Source of the DNA: Paenibacillus sp. sptzw28
Lineage (GTDB): Bacteria > Bacillota > Bacilli > Paenibacillales > Paenibacillaceae
Direction of reading: 5' to 3'
DNA length: 64,000 nucleotides
Assembly: GCF_019550795.1 (NCBI RefSeq)
Contig: NZ_CP080545.1
Coordinates: 4,932,001 to 4,996,000 of the forward strand
In this document: one piece after another, positions 42,834 to 50,080 of the stretch
How the letters are laid out: each line of letters begins with the position of its first letter
Position numbering within the stretch: the stretch's first letter is position 1
The notes under the pieces: generated by a model
Databases searched by the model: none
Told to the model about the DNA's origin: nothing
What the model saw: the letters and a program-made list of their open reading frames with translations, nothing else
Translations under genes and position numbers: made by a program

Positions 42834-44300
42834 TTATGATATATTCGGTTGCAAAGAGGCTGCGTCCGCCGGTTTTGTGCCCGCTATCTCTTTGTTCTCC
42901 AATCGTTTATCTGTAAGCCGATTTAGCACGATCAGCAGTCCCATATGCACCCAAAACATCGACAAGGTATGCGCCGTCGTAAAGCATGTCGCGATCAGAT
43001 TCAATATAAAGCCGCTGAACATTCCAATAAGATACGTTCGGTGTCTCACATCGCGGCTTCTCGCAATCGAGCGTATGGAATCGAAGATAACGACCAATAC
43101 CAGAGAAAGCATGATGATGGAACCAATAATTCCCGTATCGTGGAGGATGGCAAGAGGCGAGCTGATGATCCAGGCACCGTCGCCCATAAACTTCATTGAG
43201 AAGTAGCCTCTTCCCAGGACCGGCGCGAGCTTCCAGTCATTCAAGGTGGTCACCGCATTGTCTACCCGGAAAGCGTTGGAGCCGCCATCCGTTTGAAAAA
43301 AGTTATTGATTTTGCTGGCGAATAAGTTCTCCACTCCCGACGTTTGGTTAAAGCTCGACTGAATGATGTAATAAACGGGAATAAAGCAGACGACAATGCC
43401 GACTACGCTAAAGATCGTCTTCGGCTTCATAAACTTTTTGCCGAAATACATGAACAGAATCAGCAAGCATACAACCAGGCCCAGCCATACGGAACGGGTC
43501 CATCCCAAGGTTATGCCGGCCAATAAGAGTATAATGTTGCCGACATTGTACAGCAGCTTGCTCTTACTGCCCTTCAGTGTCATTACCGAGATAATCAATA
43601 AAAACGTACATCCGATAAAAGAAGAGAATAAGTTGGCCTCGAAGAAGGTTCCTCTGACGCTTACCGACGTTCCAAGCTGACCTGTCATCAGACCGTTCAA
43701 CGTGTCCTCGAACAAGTATCTGCTTGTGGCTGTATAATAAGCATAACAAATCAGCCCGTACACGGTCTGGATAAGGCCGAGCGCCACATACCAATTAATG
43801 TATTTATAGATGTCATTCTTCATGTTATACAGCTGGGTAATCAGAACCAGACTTAACGTCGACATTGCAAGCTGGAGGATCCCCGAAACCGAAAAGTGCC
43901 ATACCGGGCTATTGATCCTGGATACGACAAGCGTGTAGCACAGATAGATGATTATTAGCCAGGTTTCCTTGGTAAGGATAAATTTGAACGCCGGCTTTGG
44001 CTGCCGGACTATAATATGAAAGAACAGAGCGGCAAATGCGATAATCATGATGAAGTTATCCGGTCTGCCATGGAAACTGCCAACGCCGAATCCCAGCTGA
44101 TTCATCGTACAGGACAGCAGGAAAAGTCCAAAACAAAAACCAAGCGAATAGAAACATAGAAATACAATTGCCGCAACTGCAAGGGCTCCGATCATGGCAA
44201 GTGAGCTGAATTTGCTGAGCATCAGTGTGATGGCCACAGCTCCCGCCGCAAGCGCCCACGTTAGCATTTTTGTTTTGTCAAAAGCTCCAAGCCTGAACAT
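42834..44300 (-). CDS. O-antigen ligase/polymerase-like membrane protein at the end of lasso operon 1
   Basis: A 488-residue polytopic protein with about twelve hydrophobic segments. The Wzy_C features are a TLGWTRSVWLGLVV segment, a large outside loop at about residues 310-380 and GRGYFSMKF followed by HDTGIIGSI. It joins sugar repeat units into polymers or moves glycans onto acceptors. It lies 96 bases after the lasso B2 gene with no terminator between them and a strong terminator behind it, so it is probably read with lasso operon 1. Whether it acts on the lasso peptide or only on the nearby surface polymer cannot be told. Confidence 0.82.
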   Translation of the reverse strand: MFRLGAFDKTKMLTWALAAGAVAITLMLSKFSSLAMIGALAVAAIVFLCFYSLGFCFGLFLLSCTMNQLGFGVGSFHGRPDNFIMIIAFAALFFHIIVRQPKPAFKFILTKETWLIIIYLCYTLVVSRINSPVWHFSVSGILQLAMSTLSLVLITQLYNMKNDIYKYINWYVALGLIQTVYGLICYAYYTATSRYLFEDTLNGLMTGQLGTSVSVRGTFFEANLFSSFIGCTFLLIISVMTLKGSKSKLLYNVGNIILLLAGITLGWTRSVWLGLVVCLLILFMYFGKKFMKPKTIFSVVGIVVCFIPVYYIIQSSFNQTSGVENLFASKINNFFQTDGGSNAFRVDNAVTTLNDWKLAPVLGRGYFSMKFMGDGAWIISSPLAILHDTGIIGSIIMLSLVLVVIFDSIRSIARSRDVRHRTYLIGMFSGFILNLIATCFTTAHTLSMFWVHMGLLIVLNRLTDKRLENKEIAGTKPADAASLQPNIS

Positions 44301-44396
44301 AAATTATCAACCCCTTATCGGTAAGAAGGTTTTGCCGCAGGTATCCAACGTCAACTATCGATTAAGCCTTATGAAATATCTGCTTTCAATAAGGCA

Positions 44397-44888
44397 TTAT
44401 TTTCGCGCGCTACACATCAATTGTTCTTCCCCGGAACTTTCGTTGAACCTGGAGTAATTGCCGAAAACGCCGACGACCGCAAATTTGTCGATCTCGTCCG
44501 CTCCGGTCAGATACAGGGGACCGCTCCTCAGCCAGGCATGAGCGACCATCTCACCTGCTTCATTCCTACCTGTTCCCAAATAAAGCGTACTGCCGATCCG
44601 GCGCCGCTCCAGCATCTTCATCCCGGCAATTGCCATAACCAGACACTTGCTCTCCCACCAGGTATTTCGACTTGCGATATGAATCGCCCGTGCTATTTGC
44701 AGCAGCTCGCTCTCGTTTGTCCGATCGCGGCGGTATGGACTCTCCTCCATCCGGTTGCCCAAAGAAGGCGCGACCTTTGAGAAGGGCATGCTCTTCAGTA
44801 TTCGAGCCCAGCCCAGATACATAAACGCTTCAACCAGCAATTTCCTCATATGAGGCGGCATGGCCAAAAATCTCTTGATTTTTCTCAT
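44397..44888 (-). CDS. Lasso peptide B2 protease, operon 1
   Basis: A 163-residue transglutaminase-like cysteine protease that removes the leader of the lasso precursor. Cys82 (WWESKCLVMAIAG) and His117 (VAHAWLRSG) are in place; Asp131 or Asp134 is the likely third residue. Length and motifs are those of stand-alone B2 proteins of the split B1/B2 type. No B1 (leader-binding) gene is present between kinase and B2 here: the gap is only 24 bases. It therefore probably needs the B1 protein of operon 2 (53540-53842). Very similar in sequence to the operon 2 B2. Confidence 0.9.
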   Translation of the reverse strand: MRKIKRFLAMPPHMRKLLVEAFMYLGWARILKSMPFSKVAPSLGNRMEESPYRRDRTNESELLQIARAIHIASRNTWWESKCLVMAIAGMKMLERRRIGSTLYLGTGRNEAGEMVAHAWLRSGPLYLTGADEIDKFAVVGVFGNYSRFNESSGEEQLMCSARK

Positions 44889-44912
44889 AAGTCTCGCCCA
44901 AGACCTCTCTGC

Positions 44913-45887
44913 TCAGGAATTGACTTTCACATCTTCCCTGGATTTGGACTGATCCGAAGTTCGTCCACCCTTGATTACGGTATCGATTATGCGGTCTACC
45001 AGCTCATATGCCGTAAAGCCTTCGGCCGGTCTGGATAACCGATAAACATCGATGTTCCCGGCAATATGCGCTGAGGCCGAGAAGTGCCACTGTTCCTGCT
45101 CCAGAAGCGGAATCAACAGATTGCGGTAAGTATGGTTCAATAAGAGCGGGAAACGTTCGAGACTTTGAACGGGATGAATTTCAGCTTCCATTCCTTCCGC
45201 TTTAACAAGCTCGAATACGCCAGCAAAAGGGACCGGTTCCTTACAGAATGTTGAAGCGACAGGTACGGCGTACTTGTTCACTTCCTGATATAACGGATTG
45301 TAGCGGTTCGTTTCCATCCCCAAATGAGTGATGCTGTTCTCCCACAGCTTCTGCTGCGGATAAGACGGTATAATGTCAGGCGGATTATCCGGCGACAGCG
45401 ATACGGCGATGACATCGTCGCTCAGAAGCTGATAGCCGCTGTTTCGGAAAGCGGCGGCAAGCGTTGATTTTCCGGCACCGGATTCGCCGACGAATGCATA
45501 AGCTTTCCCGTTTATGACGACTGCGCTGCCGTGCAAAGGCAGTATTCTCCGCTGCATCAGCAGCGCGCCCATGCATGTTCCAAGCAAATAGAGACGGATC
45601 TTGTTCTCGTCCGCTCCGGCCATGGGAGAGACGGTTATCCTGCTTCCTTCAGCAATGGAGAATAACGCGGTCTCCGGTACATGAAGAAAGATTTGGCCGT
45701 CAGCTGTCCCGTAGAACTTTTGGTAGACCGGTACGTCCTGCCAGGCTTTGGACAGATCGGCCACGACGATTTCCACATCCGGCTCATTCTCCGGCAGATC
45801 CGGTCCCATCAGCTCCGGCAGGACGATTTCACTTACTATCTGAAGTCCGAAGGCTTTATACTTCATCTTTTTGACGGTTGGAATCAT
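44913..45887 (-). CDS. HPr-kinase-like lasso peptide kinase, operon 1
   Basis: A 324-residue protein related to HPr kinase. The P-loop GESGAGKST is at residues 134-142, LPLHGSAVV before it carries the conserved His119, and SDDVIAVSL at 156-164 gives the acidic residues for magnesium. The first 95 residues are a separate domain. In paeninodin the homologous kinase adds phosphate to the C-terminal Ser of the precursor; the operon 1 precursor also ends in Ser. Starts with ATG behind AGGGTGA. A hairpin lies between precursor and kinase genes. A 43-base stretch (45517-45559) is identical to the operon 2 kinase gene. Confidence 0.9.
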   Translation of the reverse strand: MIPTVKKMKYKAFGLQIVSEIVLPELMGPDLPENEPDVEIVVADLSKAWQDVPVYQKFYGTADGQIFLHVPETALFSIAEGSRITVSPMAGADENKIRLYLLGTCMGALLMQRRILPLHGSAVVINGKAYAFVGESGAGKSTLAAAFRNSGYQLLSDDVIAVSLSPDNPPDIIPSYPQQKLWENSITHLGMETNRYNPLYQEVNKYAVPVASTFCKEPVPFAGVFELVKAEGMEAEIHPVQSLERFPLLLNHTYRNLLIPLLEQEQWHFSASAHIAGNIDVYRLSRPAEGFTAYELVDRIIDTVIKGGRTSDQSKSREDVKVNS

Positions 45888-45960
45888 ATTCTTTCACCCT
45901 ATCCTTCACGGCTTTTTAAAGAAGCCCCGGTTATGTGACATTAAAGGCTTGCTTGAGTAT

Positions 45961-45992
45961 GGCCCTTATACAAAGTCGCTTGTATAAAGGCC
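45961..45992 (-). terminator. Hairpin between precursor and kinase genes, operon 1
   Basis: Arms GGCCCTTATACAA and TTGTATAAAGGCC; the single mismatch is a G-U pair on the minus-strand RNA. No U run follows. The same stem core is at 54829-54863 in operon 2. Likely a transcript-stabilising or attenuating element that keeps precursor mRNA abundant. Confidence 0.75.
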
Positions 45993-46021
45993 TAAGTATC
46001 ATTGCTCAATCTGTATAAATA

Positions 46022-46165
46022 TTAGGAGACTGGAGGCGTATCTGTAATGTCAAGGTCGCTCGGGCTAACAAAATCGATATATTTCGTACCGATGCCCAGC
46101 ATGGTGGAGCTTACATTAAGAGTTTCCAATTGCGGCTTCTCCCAAGCTTTTTTGTTGGTTTCCAT
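46022..46165 (-). CDS. Lasso peptide precursor, operon 1
   Basis: A 47-residue precursor. The leader has the recognition motif in a Trp form (WEKPQLETLNV, where YxxPxL is usual) and ends Ser-Thr-Met, with Thr at -2. The predicted 25-residue core opens LGIGTKYID, which allows a nine-member ring between the Leu1 amine and Asp9, and ends TPPVS; the last Ser is the expected phosphorylation site. Tyr7 and several Ser/Thr could take a sulfate. A near-perfect ribosome binding site (GAAAGGAGGTGAT, 46182-46170) lies seven bases or fewer upstream of the ATG. Alignment with the operon 2 precursor: leaders nearly alike, cores different. The Leu at position 1 is unusual but known from citrulassin-type peptides. 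Confidence 0.88.
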   Translation of the reverse strand: METNKKAWEKPQLETLNVSSTMLGIGTKYIDFVSPSDLDITDTPPVS

Positions 46166-46169
46166 GGTT

Positions 46170-46182
46170 ATCACCTCCTTTC
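46170..46182 (-). promoter_or_regulatory. Near-perfect ribosome binding site of precursor 1
   Basis: GAAAGGAGGTGAT matches 13 bases of the 16S 3' end complement; fixes the short precursor gene and suggests strong translation. Confidence 0.8.
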
Positions 46183-46185
46183 AGC

Positions 46186-48135
46186 TCACGGATTATAGAA
46201 TTTAGTTAGAAACCTGTAAACAATGACGCTTCGCATCAGGTATCTGATTTCCGGGCTGAAGGCGTCCTCGGTCCGCGGGGAGCTACCGACCTTGGAAAGC
46301 GCCGCTCGGATCTGATTCACGTTCATATAGTGTGATGCAATGGGGTCGTTGCAAAGCGCTCCGACCTCCTCCGTGAAAGGCCGCCATTGCGGAATCATCC
46401 TGTGAACCCAATCTGCCCCCTGCACGCCGCGGATGCGCTGGTTTAATCTGACCTTATCGGGCAAATAACCCGCCGTCGCTCTCCGTATAAGCGCACGGTC
46501 GTAACCATTTTGCACATATTGTTCAAACGGTACGGATAAGCAGAACCGGACGACTCTCGGATCGCAGGTCGGATCCCGTTCCCATATCGAATATTTAAGC
46601 GACAGCTTCGTACCCTTAGTGCCTCTTAAATTGGCAATGGCCAAATTGTGAAGGTGGTTGCTTCTTGCCTCTAAGGCATCTGTTCTTAAGAAGCCGCTTA
46701 AATCGTTATCCCTCTCCTGAAGCTTCGCCATTACATTTGTTTTATGGGCGAAGTCCGGGTGGATTAACCGCGGAACATCCGGCTCGCTGCCCAGCAAGGA
46801 GATCTGAGGGGAGAAGGGCATTGCCTGCTTCCCTATCATCGGCAATAACCGCGCCCTCCGTATCCCTTTTCGTCTGCTGAACAGGTGCAGCTCGCGGTAC
46901 AATTGAATCCATTTGAGCTTTCTTGCAAGGATCGCGTAATAATGGATCGCCGGCCCCCATGAGATTGTGAGGTTGCCTCTCGCCCCGGTTAGCAGGACAC
47001 CGACCCCTTGCTCCTGTGCTTTCTCGAATATCCCCTTGATCCAAAATGAATTTTCAAAAAACTTATACGGCATTTCCAGAAGCTCGAGCCACTCATCAAC
47101 TTCGGATAGCGGGCTGCGGTCTGCAAAGTCCAAATAGTTCTCCTGAATGTTCCCCACATGCTGAACGGTAGCCTGGATGAATGGACTTTCGTCCGCAATT
47201 CGTCCCTTGCCGGTCCAATCCTGAAAATCGTCAGCGGGTACGTAGCTGTATGTATGCAGCCTCTTCCGTTCTTCGCGCAATTCCTTCGCGGCAAAGCTGG
47301 CCACTGCACCCGAGTCCAGGCCCCCGCTTAACGTGGCGCCTACCGGTTTGTATGTCCGAAGGCTTGATCTGATCGCCGTTTGGAATACGTCGCGGAAAGC
47401 TTCGTCATACTCCTCGTTGGATTTCAGCACAAGCTTGTTGTCAGGCGCCAGCGTGCCGCCGTACCTGGAGCTTGTTACATTCCCGTCTTTAACCGTTAGT
47501 GTATGCGCAGGGGGTATTTGGCTAATATTGTTGTACACCGTTGACGCGGTATCCGGTGATTCGAGCATAACGGGTATAGTCATGAACTCCGCCAGCCAGA
47601 GCTCATGAAGCTCCTTCTTTACGCCGGGTAAAGTAAACAGCGGTGAAATCGTCGTGCAGAACGCAAGCCGGCTTGAGTCGCGGTAATAATACAATGTTCG
47701 ATTCCCGAACATATCCCGCGCTCCGAACAGGAGCTTCTCGCGTTCGTCCCATATGACGAAGGCGAAATCACCGATCAGATAATTCGGAGCATTCCGTCCC
47801 CATTTGCGATAGGCGAGAAGGATAAGCTCACTGTCCGTCATCGCTTCGCGGCGGGCTTGCTCGACCTGCAGCCGGGCAAAGAGCTCCTCCCGGTTATCAA
47901 TAATCGCATCCGCCGTGATCGCAAGCCTGCTCGAGGAATCGTAACAGGGCAATCTTTCATTACGGGATTCGGGAGTAGTCCATTGGGCGCGGCACCCGAG
48001 GAAGAGCGGCCCGTTCTGCCAGATACCCGCATAGTCGGCGCGGTAACGCTGCAGATCTTCCATCATTAACCGGCCGTTCTCCTCAAGTGCCGGGTCTTCA
48101 TCGTTAAAGCAAAGAATACCCGCGATGGCGCTCAT
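46186..48135 (-). CDS. Lasso cyclase, asparagine-synthetase-like, operon 1
   Basis: A 649-residue protein. The N-terminal glutaminase-like domain starts MSAIAGILCF: the catalytic Cys2 of real asparagine synthetases is missing, as in lasso cyclases. The synthetase domain has the ATP-pyrophosphatase loop SGGLDSGAV near residue 268. It adenylates the Asp9 side chain of the core and joins it to the N-terminal amine while the tail is threaded. It overlaps the sulfotransferase stop by four bases (ATGA) and is followed by the precursor gene after 20 bases, the same cyclase-precursor order as operon 2. Close to the operon 2 cyclase over its whole length. Confidence 0.92.
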   Translation of the reverse strand: MSAIAGILCFNDEDPALEENGRLMMEDLQRYRADYAGIWQNGPLFLGCRAQWTTPESRNERLPCYDSSSRLAITADAIIDNREELFARLQVEQARREAMTDSELILLAYRKWGRNAPNYLIGDFAFVIWDEREKLLFGARDMFGNRTLYYYRDSSRLAFCTTISPLFTLPGVKKELHELWLAEFMTIPVMLESPDTASTVYNNISQIPPAHTLTVKDGNVTSSRYGGTLAPDNKLVLKSNEEYDEAFRDVFQTAIRSSLRTYKPVGATLSGGLDSGAVASFAAKELREERKRLHTYSYVPADDFQDWTGKGRIADESPFIQATVQHVGNIQENYLDFADRSPLSEVDEWLELLEMPYKFFENSFWIKGIFEKAQEQGVGVLLTGARGNLTISWGPAIHYYAILARKLKWIQLYRELHLFSRRKGIRRARLLPMIGKQAMPFSPQISLLGSEPDVPRLIHPDFAHKTNVMAKLQERDNDLSGFLRTDALEARSNHLHNLAIANLRGTKGTKLSLKYSIWERDPTCDPRVVRFCLSVPFEQYVQNGYDRALIRRATAGYLPDKVRLNQRIRGVQGADWVHRMIPQWRPFTEEVGALCNDPIASHYMNVNQIRAALSKVGSSPRTEDAFSPEIRYLMRSVIVYRFLTKFYNP

Positions 48136-49373
48136 TTCTTCCTCCCGCTATGAATCAGGTAATTGGATGCCCATTGAGAAAGATGACGACCAAATGGGAT
48201 CATCGACTTTAGCCGGTTGATCTTTTTCTTCACCGCGTCCAGCTGGGCAGCCAGATGCTTCTGAGTCGCATAGCTTTTCTCCAACCTTTTCTCGAGCGAG
48301 CGCAGCGTTATTTGCAATTGCAGCACCTGCGGATTAATCATCGTCCGCATATCGCCCGGTTCAGCCTGGAATAGCCGGCCTTCTGCCGGTGCGTCGGTCT
48401 TCATTCGATAGTTCTCTTCCCACCTGCAGCCAGTTGCGCCAGCCAGCTGTCTCGTGCGCATTTGAATCAGTTCCATGTCCGGTTTCATCTCGAAGCTCGC
48501 GCCTGTCAAGCTTTCAGCTTCCGCTAACTGGCGGCTGTATCCAAGTTTGTGGAAGACTTCGGCGCCAAGAACGCGGCAGTACATCTCGATTTCCCGTTTA
48601 TCCAACACTTCCTTCCAGCTGTCAACGGACCCAAGATGCGGCTGTGTATGCTGAGCGACGAACGGATCCCCGACACCCATGCTGTAATACAAATCGGCCT
48701 TGGCTGTATTCATAAAGTCGCCGTACTTATCCAGGCCCTCTTCATAGGTAAGTCCCAGGAACCTGCACAGCATCCGAAGCTCTTCTTCGGGACGTGCAAC
48801 CATGCTCTCATAACTCAGCCGGTAAGCATAAGAGCTCCCCCCGGAGAAGTAATCCATGTACCTGAGCAATCCGACGGTAATATCGATCATCTTAATATCG
48901 AATTTTGGATTGAGCAAATCTTCCTTCAGGTTGAACCTGTCGTTGGTGTCTTGGTAAACCTTCTTGTAAGATGCAATTACGGAGAGCGGATTTCGAATGA
49001 GCCAGATCCGCCGCGAGTGCGGGAAGAGCGCATCCAGAAATTCCAGCAAATAATAATACCTTGGCGATTTGTCCACAACCATATCGGCGCCGCTGCTCTG
49101 CAGCAGGCCGTTATATACTTGAAGGGCGAATGCACGGCAGGCTTGCTCATACGTTTCGCCGGGGAGTACGCCATTAAAGAATTGATTAAGGATGCCGGTG
49201 CCACCGTAAGCGCGATGAGGGGTTAGTTTCATATCGTAGAGGCTCATCAAGAACCACATTTCCTGGGTAGCGAATATTTTGCTGTGATTTTGAAGCATCA
49301 CGGTTGCAAGCGAGCTCCCGCTCCGGGGAGCACATAGCAAGAAGATGAGATTATTGCCGTTTCTGTCGATCAA
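48132..49373 (-). CDS. Sulfotransferase, first gene of lasso operon 1
   Basis: A 413-residue PAPS-dependent sulfotransferase. The 5'-phosphosulfate loop is CAPRSGSSLATVML at residues 14-27 and the 3'-phosphate-binding region is near IWLIRNPLSVIASYKK. The last 60 residues form a coiled coil. It transfers sulfate from PAPS to a hydroxyl or amine. It is the first gene after the shared promoter element and overlaps the cyclase gene by four bases, so it belongs to the lasso operon and the lasso peptide is a natural candidate substrate, Tyr7 or a Ser/Thr of the core. A surface glycan substrate is the main alternative, given the neighbouring Wzy-like and LCP genes. Confidence 0.85.
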   Translation of the reverse strand: MIDRNGNNLIFLLCAPRSGSSLATVMLQNHSKIFATQEMWFLMSLYDMKLTPHRAYGGTGILNQFFNGVLPGETYEQACRAFALQVYNGLLQSSGADMVVDKSPRYYYLLEFLDALFPHSRRIWLIRNPLSVIASYKKVYQDTNDRFNLKEDLLNPKFDIKMIDITVGLLRYMDYFSGGSSYAYRLSYESMVARPEEELRMLCRFLGLTYEEGLDKYGDFMNTAKADLYYSMGVGDPFVAQHTQPHLGSVDSWKEVLDKREIEMYCRVLGAEVFHKLGYSRQLAEAESLTGASFEMKPDMELIQMRTRQLAGATGCRWEENYRMKTDAPAEGRLFQAEPGDMRTMINPQVLQLQITLRSLEKRLEKSYATQKHLAAQLDAVKKKINRLKSMIPFGRHLSQWASNYLIHSGRKK

Positions 49374-49420
49374 TTACGGTCCCCCCTGCTTCCGGGCATG
49401 CGAATGTTTCGGCAGCATTT

Positions 49421-49450
49421 TGCTACTATATGTATCGATTATATCATAAA
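49421..49450 (-). promoter_or_regulatory. Shared promoter element of lasso operon 1
   Basis: 27 of 30 bases are identical to 57037-57066 before operon 2. On the minus strand it carries TATAAT (49443-49438), then GATACATATAGTAG with a CATANNNTA box; 47 bases to the sulfotransferase start. Either a SigA -10 with a downstream operator or a sporulation-sigma promoter. Confidence 0.6.
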
Positions 49451-49600
49451 ATATCCATTTACTATTAATAATTATAAAAATTTTATTATTTATTGAAGCA
49501 ATTATGCTCTTATTTGTCTTGTCATCAGCTTTCGTGTTACAATTTGTCTCAAGAAAATCTATGCGATTTTATATTACACTGGGAATAAGGTAGTGATAAT

Positions 49601-50023
49601 TTGAGGATATTTCTGGGAATTCTATGGGGAATCGTGATTTTCGTCTGCACATGTACGGTCAGCTTTACTCTGCTGCTTCGAAATCATTTCATTTATTTCG
49701 TATTTACTCCCCATCCTAATTGGCGGGAGCTGCTCATTTTTCATTTCAGCGATTTCCGTGACAACATCTACTTAATTCAGAAAATAGGACATTTTTCCGG
49801 TTTCTTTATCCTCGCACTGATCCTCTCGAACTTTGGACGGTACAAACCGGGAATCTACGTATCCATCAGTTACGGAATATTTACCGAAATATTGCAGCTG
49901 TTTTTTCTAAGGGACGGCAGAATCGCGGATATGTTCATAGACTCTTTCGGTATTCTGCTGGCTTATGGATTATGCAGACTCTTTCATTCAGTGAGAAGAC
50001 ATCTTTTATTACAACCCAAATGA
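49601..50023 (+). CDS. VanZ-like membrane protein
   Basis: A 140-residue integral membrane protein with four hydrophobic segments. The VanZ pattern is visible: KIGHFSGFFILAL, then YGIFTEILQLFFLRDGRIADMFIDSFG. VanZ itself gives low-level teicoplanin resistance; the many relatives have unknown roles in the envelope. Starts with TTG behind AAGGTAGTGAT. It is a plus-strand gene between the two minus-strand lasso operons and ends at their shared terminator region. Confidence 0.85.
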   Translation: MRIFLGILWGIVIFVCTCTVSFTLLLRNHFIYFVFTPHPNWRELLIFHFSDFRDNIYLIQKIGHFSGFFILALILSNFGRYKPGIYVSISYGIFTEILQLFFLRDGRIADMFIDSFGILLAYGLCRLFHSVRRHLLLQPK

Positions 50024-50026
50024 AAA

Positions 50027-50067
50027 ATCCCCTTTCACCTCACCAGGATGGTAAAGTGAAAGGGGAT
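50027..50067. terminator. Terminator of lasso operon 2 (and of the VanZ-like gene)
   Basis: Perfect 12-base arms ATCCCCTTTCAC/GTGAAAGGGGAT; on the minus strand followed by TTTTTC, 14 bases after the exporter stop. Confidence 0.85.
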
Positions 50068-50080
50068 GCCGCGCCGTAAT

